The position numbers were made by a program, and so were the translations under genes. 64,000 nucleotides of DNA. Origin: JABFRJ01 sp963847145 (GTDB lineage: Bacteria; Pseudomonadota; Alphaproteobacteria; Rhizobiales; Hyphomicrobiaceae). Below the pieces are notes generated by a model. That model saw only the letters and a list, made by a program, of their open reading frames with translations, ran no database searches and was not told where the DNA came from. Location of the stretch: positions 1 through 64,000 of the forward strand of contig CAWJYN010000008.1 of assembly GCA_963847145.1 (NCBI GenBank), given 5' to 3'. This document shows positions 54,683-63,745 of the stretch, piece after piece. How positions within the stretch are numbered: position 1 is the first letter of the stretch; each line of letters begins with the position of its first letter.

Positions 54683-56746
54683 TCAATTGTCGAGGAACGA
54701 CCGTAGCTTCCTTGACCGGCTCGGATGCTTCAGCTTGCGCAGCGCTTTGGCTTCGATTTGGCGGATGCGTTCGCGGGTGACGGAGAACTGTTGGCCGACT
54801 TCTTCGAGGGTGTGGTCGGTGTTCATGCCGATGCCGAAGCGCATGCGGAGCACACGTTCTTCGCGCGGGGTCAGCGAGGCCAGCACGCGCGTGGTGGTTT
54901 CGCGCAGGTTCGACTGGATGGCGGCTTCGATGGGGAGGAGCGCGTTCTTGTCCTCGATGAAGTCGCCGAGGTGGCTATCTTCTTCGTCGCCGATGGGCGT
55001 TTCGAGGCTGATCGGTTCCTTGGCGATTTTGAGAACCTTGCGCACTTTTTCCAGCGGCATCGCCAGCTTTTCGGCCAGCTCTTCCGGCGTCGGCTCGCGG
55101 CCGATTTCGTGCAGCATCTGCCGCGACGTGCGCACGATCTTGTTGATCGTCTCGATCATGTGCACGGGGATGCGGATGGTGCGGGCTTGGTCTGCGATGG
55201 ACCGCGTGATCGCCTGCCGGATCCACCACGTCGCATAGGTCGAGAACTTGTAGCCGCGGCGGTATTCGAATTTGTCGACGGCCTTCATCAGGCCGATGTT
55301 GCCTTCCTGGATGAGATCGAGGAATTGCAGGCCGCGGTTAGTGTACTTCTTGGCGATCGAGATGACGAGGCGCAGGTTGGCCTCGACCATTTCCTTCTTG
55401 GCCTGGCGGGCTTCGCGCTCGCCCTTCTGCACGTTCTTGACGATGCGGCGGAATTCAGGGATTTCGAGGCCGGTTTCAGTGGCAAGCGTGTGGATTTCGG
55501 CGCGGATGCGTTCGACTTCGGAGCGCTCCTGCTTGATGAACGCAGCCCAGCCCTTGCGGCCGCTCTTTTCCATGCGCTCGACCCAGGTCTGGTCGAGTTC
55601 GTTGCCGAAGTATTCGTCGATGAAGTCCGAACGCGCGACGCCGTAGCTGTCGGCGGTGCGCATGAGCCGGCCTTCAAGCTGCACGAGGCGCTTGTTGATG
55701 GCGTAGAGCTGCTCGACGAGGCTCTCGATACGCGCGTTGTTGAGCGACAGCGACTTCACGTCGACGATGATCTCGTCGCGGATCTTTTCGTAGCCCTTCT
55801 GCTGCTGGCGCGTGACCTGTTCACTGGCCACCTGCATCTCGACGCGCTTGTCCTGCATCTTGCGCAGTTTTTTGTAGGCGTTGGCGATGTTCTCGAAGGT
55901 TTCGAGCACCTTCGGCTTCAGCTCGGCTTCCATGGCCGCGAGCGACATGGCGTTTTCGTAGTCGTCTTCATCGTCGGTGTCGCTGACCGGCAGCGGTTCG
56001 CCATCGGGGCCGATCTGCGGCTCGGGGGCGGGTTTGGGCTGCATGGGCTGGCCGAACTGGCGCGGATGGCCGCCGGGCGGGATCGGTTCGTGCACCTGGA
56101 TCGGCGCGTTCTTGGCCTCGGGGCCTTCGTAGGTGGCCTCCAGATCGATGATGTCGCGCAGCAGGATCTTGGCTTCGTTGAGTTCCTCGCGCCAGATGAT
56201 GATGGCCTGGAAGGTCAGCGGGCTTTCGCAGAGGCCGGCGATCATCGCTTCACGGCCAGCTTCGATGCGTTTGGCGATGGCGATTTCGCCCTCGCGGCTC
56301 AGCAGTTCGACCGAGCCCATGTCGCGCAGGTACATGCGCACAGGATCGTCGGTGCGGTCGCCGGGTTCGGCTTTTGTCTCGGACTTGGCGGGCAAGCTTT
56401 GCGCGGTAATGGCGCGCTCTTCTTCTTCGGCCGGTTCTTCGGCTTCGGCGCCGGTGGTGGTTTCTTCCACCTCTTCGTTATCGACGACGGTGATGCCCAT
56501 GTCGGACAGCATCGACATCACGTCTTCGATCTGCTCCGACGACGTCTGCTCTTGCGGCAGCACGGCATTGAGCGCGTCGAACGTCACATAGCCGCGAACC
56601 TTGGCAGCCTTGATCAGCTTTTTGACGGCGGCGTCCGAGAGGTCAAGAAGCGGCTTGTCCTTATCCTGCTCGGGGCCGTCCTTGTCGACGGCGTCGTCGT
56701 CCTTCGGGTTGACCTTGGACGCTGTCTTTGCAGCCGCTTTCGCCAT
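54683..56746 (-). CDS. rpoD: RNA polymerase housekeeping sigma factor (sigma-70)
   Basis: 687 residues from the ATG at 56746. Region 1.1 is preserved (KPLLDLSDAAVKKLIKAAKV), and regions 1.2-2.4 include DPVRMYLRDMGSVELLSREG and FEYRRGYKFSTYATWWIRQA. The promoter -10 recognition helix continues ITRSIADQARTIRIPVHMIE; region 3 follows, and region 4.2 is SVTRERIRQIEAKALRKLKH. The long non-conserved region (about 210-400) is typical of primary sigma factors. It is in the usual dnaG-rpoD order, downstream of dnaG, with 456 nt between them. Confidence 0.98.
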   Translation of the reverse strand: MAKAAAKTASKVNPKDDDAVDKDGPEQDKDKPLLDLSDAAVKKLIKAAKVRGYVTFDALNAVLPQEQTSSEQIEDVMSMLSDMGITVVDNEEVEETTTGAEAEEPAEEEERAITAQSLPAKSETKAEPGDRTDDPVRMYLRDMGSVELLSREGEIAIAKRIEAGREAMIAGLCESPLTFQAIIIWREELNEAKILLRDIIDLEATYEGPEAKNAPIQVHEPIPPGGHPRQFGQPMQPKPAPEPQIGPDGEPLPVSDTDDEDDYENAMSLAAMEAELKPKVLETFENIANAYKKLRKMQDKRVEMQVASEQVTRQQQKGYEKIRDEIIVDVKSLSLNNARIESLVEQLYAINKRLVQLEGRLMRTADSYGVARSDFIDEYFGNELDQTWVERMEKSGRKGWAAFIKQERSEVERIRAEIHTLATETGLEIPEFRRIVKNVQKGEREARQAKKEMVEANLRLVISIAKKYTNRGLQFLDLIQEGNIGLMKAVDKFEYRRGYKFSTYATWWIRQAITRSIADQARTIRIPVHMIETINKIVRTSRQMLHEIGREPTPEELAEKLAMPLEKVRKVLKIAKEPISLETPIGDEEDSHLGDFIEDKNALLPIEAAIQSNLRETTTRVLASLTPREERVLRMRFGIGMNTDHTLEEVGQQFSVTRERIRQIEAKALRKLKHPSRSRKLRSFLDN

Positions 56747-57202
56747 GCTCTTGCGTGCTCCATATGTCTGCCGCGCCGGTCGGACCGGCGGCGACGTGGA
56801 TGCGTACCGGCAGCAGCGCATACGCCGCGCGCCAACGCAGGTGTCTCACGACGTTTCCGCTGCGGTCTCTGCGCACCTGGCGCGTCGTCCAAGACAGCGA
56901 AAACGGCCCCGGTTCTTGCGGGCCAATGGCCAGCGCCCCCCAGGTGCCCAAATTTTTATCCGTGTCATAGTCCATGCTACAGAATCATGTTGCGATACAA
57001 CACAAATTTTCCGTCTAACAGGGTGCTCGCCGTCCCCAAATGGCCGCAGCCGTGGTGGAGAGGCAACTGTCCCTGTGTCTCATTCGCCGCAGGCTGCAGT
57101 CCGCCAGTCATTTGGGCCGTAGCCTGCGAGTTTGATGCCAGTTTATCCGCGGTCACCCAGGGTTCTGTCTGAAAACCTAACGTCAGTTCGCGCAGCAACC
57201 GG
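56747..57202. other. Spacer between dnaG and rpoD
   Basis: 456 nt with no supportable gene. It must contain the rpoD promoter and leader; I cannot place the -10 and -35 elements with confidence. Confidence 0.5.
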
Positions 57203-59173
57203 CTACGCTGCCGGGTCGATGTCGATGCGTTGGCCTTGCAGGGCCTTGAGTTCGGCAATGCGGGTTTCGTTCTCCTCCGATTGGTTGGCCTGCCACGCCC
57301 GTTCGGCCAAATCCAGATCACGGGCCAATTCGACCCGGTGGCGGTGCATGGCGAGCGCGTGGTTGAAGCCGGCTTCCACGATGCCTCGTTCGGCGCCGAC
57401 GGCGGCAAAGCGGTCGCCGGTATGTGTCACGGTGCGAATGGCTTGATCGGCCACGCCATCGAGGCCGATAGAGGCGAGATGGGTGCGGACGGCGCCCGCG
57501 TCAAGAGATGCGGCAGTGGTTTCCTCGCCATCGGTCATGCTTTGGGTGACGATTTCGAGCAATGCGGACTTGAGGGTCACAAAGGGGCGGTGGGTGAACT
57601 CCAGTGCAGCAATCTCCTCGCAGCGGGCCTCTACCAGCCAGGGATGGTTGAGCAGCGCCAGCATTAGAATGGCCTCGCGCTGCGGCGGGCCGATCGGCTG
57701 GCCGGTGCCAAGACGGCTTTGGCGCAGGCTGTCGCTGGCTGGCTGGCGGATGGCTTGGCCGAAGGGAAATCCACCGCGCGGGCCGTTGCCTTTGAAGCGG
57801 TTCTGGAAACTGTTCTGGCTGCCGCCGGGTTTGCCGGCGGCGAGATTGTACGTACTGCCGCGCGGGTCTTGCCGGCGTTTGGCGCCCCAGGCCTCGTAGA
57901 GCCGGTTACGGATATCCTTCTGGTAGAGTTGGCGGACGCTCTCGTTCTCGATGCGGGCGATGAGCGTGTTGAGCTGCAGCTCCAGTTGCGCGCGGCGCTC
58001 CGGCGTTGACCAATCGCCGCCGGCCCATTCGCGATCCCACAGCACGTCGACCAGCGACCGCGTGCGGCCGAGGCAGGCTTCCATGGCGGCTGGGCCGTTC
58101 TGGCGGATGAGATCATCCGGGTCGAGGCCGTCGGGGAGAAACGCAAAGCGCACGCTGATGCCGGGCTTGAGGAACGGCATGACGGTTTCGATGGCTCGAA
58201 ACGCGGCTTTCTTGCCGGCGCTGTCGCCGTCGAAGCAGAGGATCGGTTCGTCGGCCATGCGCCACAGCAGCTTGACTTGATCCTGCGTCAGGGCGGTGCC
58301 GAGCGGGGCGACGGCTTCGCCGAAGCCGCCTTCCGTGAGCGCCACCACATCCATGTAGCCTTCGACCACCAGGATGCGTGACTTGGTGTGGGCCAATGGC
58401 CGTGCCTTGGCAGCATTGTAGAGCACGGCGCCTTTGTGGAAGAGCGGTGTTTCAGGCGAGTTCAGATACTTGGCTGGCACGTCTGCTTCGAGGGCACGGC
58501 CGCCGAACGCGATCACGCGGCCTTTGGTGTCGGCGATGGGGAACATCACGCGATGACGGAAGCGATCGTAGGGGTTGGGAATGTCCGCGCCGCCGATCAG
58601 CATGCCGGACAGCACCATCTCGTCGGGTTTGAAGCCGAGGCCCGTCAGATGATCCTTCAGCGCGGTGCGGCTGTTGGGGGCATAGCCCAAACCGAACGCA
58701 TCAATAGTGTCGCGGCTCAGCCCGCGCTTTTCCTCGACGTAGCGGCGCGCCACATGCCCGCCACTGCTGCGGAACTGCGCGACAAAGAATGCTTGCGCGG
58801 CTTGGAGCAATGCATAAAGCCGGGTGCGCTCGTCCTGCTCTTCCTCGTAACGTTCGGCCTGCTCGCGCGAGCGGGGCTCGAACTTGGGCATCGGCACGCC
58901 GGCTTCGGCGGCCAGCCGCTCGACGGCTTCGGGAAATGTCAGGCCCTCAGTGGTCATCACGAACTTGAAGATGTCACCATGCTCGCCGGACGCGAAGCAG
59001 TGGTAAAAGCCCTTCTGGTCGTTGACGTAGAACGATGGCGTCTTTTCGGTCTTGAAGGGTGACAGCCCTTTCCACTCGCGGCCGGCCTTCTTCAGCGCCA
59101 CCTTACGGCCGACGACCTGGCTCACCGGCAGACGGGCGCGGATATCGTCCAGCAATGCGGGTGGGAATTTCAT
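57203..59173 (-). CDS. dnaG: DNA primase
   Basis: 656 residues from the ATG at 59173; an open frame to 59392 runs through repeats. The N-terminal zinc domain reads WKGLSPFKTEKTPSFYVNDQ then GFYHCFASGEHGD: three of the four zinc ligands (Cys-Pro-Phe-His and Cys-x2-Cys in other primases) are Ser38, Lys41 and Ser62, and only Cys59 remains. The TOPRIM core is intact (ILVVEGYMDVVALTEGG, LCFDGDSAGKKAAFRAIE, with RFRHRVMFPIADTKGRVIAFGG before it). The C-terminal helicase-binding domain is present. It synthesises primers at the replication fork. Confidence 0.96.
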   Translation of the reverse strand: MKFPPALLDDIRARLPVSQVVGRKVALKKAGREWKGLSPFKTEKTPSFYVNDQKGFYHCFASGEHGDIFKFVMTTEGLTFPEAVERLAAEAGVPMPKFEPRSREQAERYEEEQDERTRLYALLQAAQAFFVAQFRSSGGHVARRYVEEKRGLSRDTIDAFGLGYAPNSRTALKDHLTGLGFKPDEMVLSGMLIGGADIPNPYDRFRHRVMFPIADTKGRVIAFGGRALEADVPAKYLNSPETPLFHKGAVLYNAAKARPLAHTKSRILVVEGYMDVVALTEGGFGEAVAPLGTALTQDQVKLLWRMADEPILCFDGDSAGKKAAFRAIETVMPFLKPGISVRFAFLPDGLDPDDLIRQNGPAAMEACLGRTRSLVDVLWDREWAGGDWSTPERRAQLELQLNTLIARIENESVRQLYQKDIRNRLYEAWGAKRRQDPRGSTYNLAAGKPGGSQNSFQNRFKGNGPRGGFPFGQAIRQPASDSLRQSRLGTGQPIGPPQREAILMLALLNHPWLVEARCEEIAALEFTHRPFVTLKSALLEIVTQSMTDGEETTAASLDAGAVRTHLASIGLDGVADQAIRTVTHTGDRFAAVGAERGIVEAGFNHALAMHRHRVELARDLDLAERAWQANQSEENETRIAELKALQGQRIDIDPAA

Positions 59174-59320
59174 CGGTGACCGTGCGGGCGACAAGACGAG
59201 GTTTGGGTCGCATTCATGCGCCCAGAGCATATTGATGCATAAACGATTTGGGTGTCCTCGACCCTGACGCCGTGCGCCGCCAAGGCGGTTGTGCGCGTTG
59301 TCCACAGGGGCGTCTCTGGC

Positions 59321-59373
59321 CCCAAGGGGCTCCGCCCCTTGACCCCGCCAAAGGGCTTGCCCTTTGGAAACCC
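59321..59373. repeat. Dispersed double-hairpin repeat upstream of dnaG
   Basis: CCAAGGGGCtccGCCCCTTG then AAAGGGCttGCCCTTTGG and AAACCC. Nearly the same as 39746-39798. Two more hairpins follow at about 59399 (CAGGGCCTCAGGCCCTG) and 59428 (GAGAGGCgaacaGCCTCTC). The rest of 59174-59486 has no gene. Confidence 0.8.
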
Positions 59374-59486
59374 ATTTGTTCGATATGAACAATAGGGTCC
59401 AGGGCCTCAGGCCCTGGTTGGAGAGCGCGAGAGGCGAACAGCCTCTCGTTGTTCACTCGAAGGGGGAAGGCAGCCGGCGCAGCAAT

Positions 59487-59518
59487 AGAAAAAGCCCGGG
59501 CGTTGCCGCCCGGGCTTT
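59487..59518 (-). terminator. Rho-independent terminator of rpsU
   Basis: On the minus strand: perfect 11-bp stem AAAGCCCGGGC/GCCCGGGCTTT with 6-nt loop ggcaac, then TTCT. It starts 25 nt past the rpsU stop codon. Confidence 0.92.
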
Positions 59519-59543
59519 CAAAACTCAGAGGACTGATAACCGC

Positions 59544-59933
59544 TTAGCGCGGGCCGCCGAAGCCGCCACCGCCGCCGAAACCACCACCACCGCCGCCGAA
59601 ACCTCCGCCGGAACCGCCGGTCCCGCCTTCACCAGCTGGACCACGGGGTGCACCACCTGGGCCACCACGGCCCGGACCGCCACGGCCCGGCGTCTTGGCC
59701 GCTGCGGCCTTGCCGCGCTGACCGTTCGGCATCACGCCCTCGCGCTGGGCTTTTTTGCGGGCGAGCTTGCGGGCACGGCGCACAGCTTCAGCCTGTTCGC
59801 GCACGCGCTTTTCGGAGGGCTTTTCGAAATGGTTCCGGAGCTTCATCTCACGGAACACGCCTTCGCGCTGCAGCTTCTTCTTCAGGGCCTTCAGGGCCTG
59901 ATCAACGTTGTTGTCGCGGACTTGGACGAGCAC
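59544..59933 (-). CDS. rpsU: Ribosomal protein bS21 with Gly-rich C-terminal extension
   Basis: 129 residues. Residues 1-65 are a complete bS21: MLVQVRDNNVDQALKALKKK, LQREGVFREMKLRNHFEKPS, EKRVREQAEAVRRARKLARK. Residues about 75-129 are a tail of Gly, Arg and Pro (GRGGPGRGGPGGAPRGP, then GGGFGGGGGGFGGGGGFG). bS21 sits on the 30S platform near the anti-Shine-Dalgarno sequence. Alphaproteobacterial bS21 tails vary, and this one is long. Terminator directly after. Confidence 0.95.
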   Translation of the reverse strand: MLVQVRDNNVDQALKALKKKLQREGVFREMKLRNHFEKPSEKRVREQAEAVRRARKLARKKAQREGVMPNGQRGKAAAAKTPGRGGPGRGGPGGAPRGPAGEGGTGGSGGGFGGGGGGFGGGGGFGGPR

Positions 59934-60164
59934 CCGGGTAAACCTCGCTTCTGTGGTTGACGTGACACAACCGGTCCCAGACCGGCCAAAACGGGAATTT
60001 CAGACTGTAAATTCGTGGATTAGGAGTGACGGTTGGCATCTGGCGCGACAGTCCGCGAAACGGTATCCGCAACACCAAGACGCCGGAACTCGCGCCCCAG
60101 CTTGCGCGGTGTCTATCAAAGCCTGACCGGGATGTCCATTCGGGGTTGTCGCCGGGATGTGCAT

Positions 60165-61259
60165 TTATTTGGGAGACAGCCGCGTCACATGCCCCATCTT
60201 GCGGCCGGGGCGGGCTTCGCGCTTGCCATACAAGTGCACGGCTGTGCCCGGTTCGGCGGCCAGTTGGGCCCAGCTGCCGTGATCGGGGCCGATCAGGTTG
60301 GTGGTGACTGCGCTCGAATGCCGCGCCGTTGATCCCAGCGGCCAGCCGGCCACGGCCCGGATGTGGTTTTCGAACTGGCTGGTGATGCAGGCGTCGATGG
60401 TCCAGTGACCGGAGTTGTGCACACGGGGGGCCATTTCGTTGACGTAGAGTGTTTCCTGGCCCGCCTCGCCAAGTGCAAAAAACTCGACGGTGACAACGCC
60501 CACATAGTCCACCGCTTCGGCCATCGCTTTGGTCGTGGCGATGGCCGTGGCCTGCGCGTTGGCGCTCAGCGCGGCGGGCACGGTGGCGGTATGGAGAATG
60601 TGGTGGCGGTGGACGTTCTCGGTCACATCGTAGGCGGCAAACACACCGTTGGCGCTGCGGACCGCAATCACCGAAACCTCGGACTGGAACGGGACGAACT
60701 TTTCCAGAATTGCCGGTTGGCCGTGCATGGCGCCGTAGGCGGCGGTGATGTCAGTGGTCTTTAAGATCTTTGCCTGACCCTTGCCGTCATAGCCGAAGCG
60801 GCGGGTTTTCAGGATGGCAGGTAAGCCGATCTTGGCTGCGCTTGCGGCAAGTCCGGTCAGGCTTTCGACGCTGGCAAATTCAGCAGTCAGCGAGCCGAGA
60901 TCGCGCGCCAGTTGCTTCTCATTGAGCCGGTCCTGGGCAACGGCCAGCGCCTTGGCACCGGGACGCACGGGAATGCGCTGCGCCAAAAACGCGACGGTCG
61001 GCAATGGGATGTTCTCGAACTCGTAGGTTGCGACGGGGACCGCGGCTGCGAACGCTGCCAGCGCTGTTTCGTCTTCGTAAGGCGCAATCGTCGTTGCAGC
61101 GGCCACGTCGAACGCCGGGCCGGGGCTCTCGGCAAAGATGTGGCACTTGAGGCCGAGGCGGGCAGCAGCCATCGCCAGCATGCGGCCGAGCTGGCCGCTG
61201 CCAAGAATGCCAATGGTCGAGCCGGGTGGCAGCGGGAATGTCGAGATGGGCGTGGTCAT
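60165..61259 (-). CDS. purK: N5-carboxyaminoimidazole ribonucleotide synthetase
   Basis: 364 residues. N-terminal GSTIGILGSGQLGRMLAMAA (PurK start), ATP-grasp core with LPAILKTRRFGYDGKGQAKI and ILEKFVPFQSEVSVIAVRS, and C-terminal LYVNEMAPRVHNSGHWTIDA and TNLIGPDHGSWAQL. It uses ATP and bicarbonate to carboxylate AIR in purine synthesis, giving the substrate of PurE. The usual purE-purK order is kept, with 251 nt and a repeat between them. Confidence 0.97.
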   Translation of the reverse strand: MTTPISTFPLPPGSTIGILGSGQLGRMLAMAAARLGLKCHIFAESPGPAFDVAAATTIAPYEDETALAAFAAAVPVATYEFENIPLPTVAFLAQRIPVRPGAKALAVAQDRLNEKQLARDLGSLTAEFASVESLTGLAASAAKIGLPAILKTRRFGYDGKGQAKILKTTDITAAYGAMHGQPAILEKFVPFQSEVSVIAVRSANGVFAAYDVTENVHRHHILHTATVPAALSANAQATAIATTKAMAEAVDYVGVVTVEFFALGEAGQETLYVNEMAPRVHNSGHWTIDACITSQFENHIRAVAGWPLGSTARHSSAVTTNLIGPDHGSWAQLAAEPGTAVHLYGKREARPGRKMGHVTRLSPK

Positions 61260-61348
61260 CGACGATCTCTACGCGATCCGAGGCCGCGCGCTCAACAGCG
61301 GTGATCAGACCAAAGTTCGGTCGTTCTCGCGCCTGACCTCTCTCACCT

Positions 61349-61457
61349 CGTCATGCCGGCCCCGGATCGCGTCCGGGGTAAACTGTGGCCGGCACCCACG
61401 ACAATGGGGAGATAGTCCGCAGACTTGCCGTGGGTCCCGGCCTGCGCCGGGATGACG
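61349..61457. repeat. Dispersed palindrome pair, CGTCATnCCGGC family, inside purE-purK spacer
   Basis: First unit CGTCATGCCGGCCCCGGAT, followed by CGCGTCCGGGG; second unit GGGTCCCGGCCTGCGCCGG, then GATGACG. The units are inverted relative to each other. The pair separates purE from purK. Confidence 0.8.
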
Positions 61458-61510
61458 AAAGGGGAGAGTTCTGTGAACGTGCCTGCAAATCTGGCACATT
61501 TTGTCGCGGT

Positions 61511-62017
61511 TCAACTGGCGGGTGGCGCGTCGGGAACGGAGGTCGATTGTTCCTTGCGCAGGGCATCGACTTTGGCGGCCAGCACGGGGTCTTGCAGGGC
61601 CAGGATTTGGGCAGCCAACAGTCCGGCATTGGTCGCGCCGGCTTCGCCGATGGCCAAGGTGCCCACCGGAATCCCGGCTGGCATTTGCACGATCGACAGC
61701 AGGCTATCTTGCCCTGACAGCGCCTTCGACTGCACGGGCACGCCGAGCACAGGGAGGGTGGTCATCGATGCGGTCATGCCGGGCAGGTGCGCTGCGCCGC
61801 CGGCACCGGCGATGATCACCTTCAGGCCGCGGTCGCGGGCGGTTTTAGCGTAGTCATAGAGCCGCTCGGGCGTGCGGTGCGCCGACACGACTTTGGCCTC
61901 GAATGGCACGCCGAGCTTTTCGAGCACGTCGGCTGCTTTGCGCATGGTCGGCCAATCCGACAGCGAGCCCATGATGATGCCGACAAGCGGGGGCGTGGTG
62001 GGCATGGGTGTGGGCAT
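61511..62017 (-). CDS. purE: N5-carboxyaminoimidazole ribonucleotide mutase
   Basis: 168 residues. Conserved PurE class I motifs: VGIIMGSLSDWPTMRKAADV, FEAKVVSAHRTPERLYDYAK, IIAGAGGAAHLPGMTASMTT, LPVLGVPVQSKALSGQDSLL, IVQMPAGIPVGTLAIGEAGA. The catalytic His is in SAHRTP. It acts directly after PurK in purine synthesis. ATG at 62017, with another at 62005. A fragment of a second copy is found at 63600-63678. Confidence 0.97.
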   Translation of the reverse strand: MPTPMPTTPPLVGIIMGSLSDWPTMRKAADVLEKLGVPFEAKVVSAHRTPERLYDYAKTARDRGLKVIIAGAGGAAHLPGMTASMTTLPVLGVPVQSKALSGQDSLLSIVQMPAGIPVGTLAIGEAGATNAGLLAAQILALQDPVLAAKVDALRKEQSTSVPDAPPAS

Positions 62018-62176
62018 GGGCTCTCAATCACATGGCGAGGAAGGGCGCGGAATGCCGGAGCACCCTCAAGGGCAAGCAGTGTCAGGCTTGCTACAGCTAT
62101 GGTGACCATTGTTCTGGGTCAATGGCGAGCGCCGGCGGTTCTGCTGGGTTAAAAAGGAGCCGGCGGAGAAAACCCA

Positions 62177-63052
62177 ATGCCACGCAATTGGAAAGCACCT
62201 CGAAAGATCCTGTGTGCCGTGGACCTGACTCCCGATTGCGATCGGGCGCTGGACCGCGCAATTCTGCTTGCCGCCACTTGGCAGGCCAGTTTGCTCGTGG
62301 TTCACGTTGTCCACGACGCCAATTTGGGCGCCGAAGATTGTGCTTCGCAGGTGCGCCGGGCCGAGCAAGAATTGAAGCGGGAACTTGCGAGCCATCCAGG
62401 GGCTGCCAAGATCGATGCCGATGTGATGATCACGCAGGGAGATCCTGCGGCACGCATCTTGGCCAAGTGCGATCGACTGTTTGTCGACTTACTGGTGATG
62501 GGCGCTGGAGCGGCGGCTTCACTACGCCAGCGCCTCCTTGGCTCGACGATCGACCACGTCTTGCGGCATGCGTTGCAGCCGGTTCTGTGCGTCCGTGACC
62601 GCGCGCACCTGCCGTATCGCAAAATAGCCGTCGCAACTGACTTCTCAGTTCCATCGGCAGAGGCCTTGGCGTGCGCGCAGGCGTATTTTCCAGGCACTGC
62701 GACGACCCTCGTCCACGCCTACGACGATAGGCTGCAGGGGCTGCTTGCTTCCGATCAGGTGACCGGCGAACTCGCCGAACGCCACAAGGTCGAGATGCAG
62801 TCGTTCGCGGACCGCTCCATGCAAGAGTTCGTTGCAGCATTGCCTGATTTTCGGGCGGGTCTGAAGGCCGTTATCGAAGCGGGTGCCCCGGACCGCGTAC
62901 TTCAGGGGTATATCGAGCGAGAGGGCACGGAACTCGTTGTCGTCGGCACGCATGGGCGCACGGGATTGGGGCGGGCCATCATCGGCAGCGTCGCCGAGCA
63001 TCTGATTGCAGCCCTGCCGTGCGATGTTCTGGCCGTGCGGTCAAGCGCGTGA
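62177..63052 (+). CDS. Universal stress protein with two UspA domains
   Basis: 291 residues. Domain 1 (about 8-140): KILCAVDLTPDCDRALDRAI, ending DLLVMGAGAAASLRQRLLGS. Domain 2 (about 148-288): RKIAVATDFSVPSAEALACA, ending TELVVVGTHGRTGLGRAIIG with SVAEHLI. The second domain keeps the nucleotide-binding Gly-x2-Gly-x9-Gly-Ser pattern, while the first has it degraded (GAGAAAS). It is divergent from purE, sharing a 159-nt upstream region. The 3' end overlaps the broken DUF4440-like gene on the other strand by 74 nt. Confidence 0.9.
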   Translation: MPRNWKAPRKILCAVDLTPDCDRALDRAILLAATWQASLLVVHVVHDANLGAEDCASQVRRAEQELKRELASHPGAAKIDADVMITQGDPAARILAKCDRLFVDLLVMGAGAAASLRQRLLGSTIDHVLRHALQPVLCVRDRAHLPYRKIAVATDFSVPSAEALACAQAYFPGTATTLVHAYDDRLQGLLASDQVTGELAERHKVEMQSFADRSMQEFVAALPDFRAGLKAVIEAGAPDRVLQGYIEREGTELVVVGTHGRTGLGRAIIGSVAEHLIAALPCDVLAVRSSA

Positions 63053-63545
63053 TCGCCAGCCAGAGCGCAAGGCCGATGCCACGAGAACGGCGCAGCGAGA
63101 CGGCTTGCTTTTCGCCCCGGACGTAGCGGGTGATGATGGTGTCATCGCCCGGATAGTTCTCTGGCGCCACCGCTGTCAGCTGCGCCTGGACGCAGAGCCA
63201 GTGGCCGTCTTGGCGGACATACGTATCCGTATACGCCGTCATGCCAGTGGTTTCTTGTCCGCTCATCCGCAACGTATGCTTGTTGGTGGCCCGGACCAAT
63301 GCCGTGTCACCGAACACGCTAAATCGCTCGTCCCGCGTATTCCACTAGACAACGACCTCGGGATCGAAGGCTGTCGCCCAATAGGCGAGATAGTCTGCTT
63401 TCGCGATGATTTTTCCGGAGCTGCTCAGGCAGACAAACCGCGGATGCGTGATGGCATCGTGGGATGGAACATCGCGGGTAACATAGTTGTGGATGAACCG
63501 CGCATTGATGGCCCGCAGCTCGATCAAGTCCTGCTCGAGTGTCAT
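62979..63545 (-). pseudogene. DUF4440 / SnoaL-like protein interrupted by an in-frame amber codon
   Basis: From the ATG at 63545: MTLEQDLIELRAINARFIHN, YVTRDVPSHDAITHPRFVCL, YWATAFDPEVVV, then TAG at about 63345-63347, then in the same frame WNTRDERFSVFGDTALVRAT and TDTYVRQDGHWLCVQAQLTA. Before and after the stop it is one continuous NTF2-like domain, with the second half complete. A Tyr codon (TAC/TAT) changed to TAG is the simplest cause. Sequence error is also possible. The C-terminal end past the domain runs antisense to the universal stress gene. Confidence 0.82.
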
Positions 63546-63599
63546 GTGTGCGCCGCCATCGTGTGTTGTCGGGTCGGGCCAAGGCTGCTGACATCGTAC

Positions 63600-63678
63600 G
63601 GCACGCCGAGCTTTTCCAGCACGGCGGCTGCTTTGCGCATGGTCGGCCAATCCGACAGCGAACCGATGATGATGCTGA
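63600..63678 (-). pseudogene. Fragment of a second purE copy
   Basis: The translated fragment reads IIIGSLSDWPTMRKAAAVLE then KLGVP, matching PurE residues about 14-38. In DNA, 63600-63678 differs from purE 61905-61983 at five of 79 positions by my own alignment. No other part of purE is present. It lies just upstream of the broken DUF4440-like gene on the same strand, and may come from a partial duplication or a recombination event. Confidence 0.78.
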
Positions 63679-63745
63679 AAAGGGCGCGGGGGCGCGCTTG
63701 AAGTTCAGACGGCAGCCGCGTCAACGGACCCGCCCGGCGGGTGTG

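Noticed and set aside
54725..57172. 815-codon open frame on the plus strand opposite rpoD
   Set aside because: Antisense shadow of rpoD in GC-rich DNA; no start signal and no protein-like features.
62979..63545. Amber codon read as pyrrolysine
   Set aside because: No pyl genes here, the family does not use pyrrolysine, and the residue expected there is a tyrosine-like aromatic.
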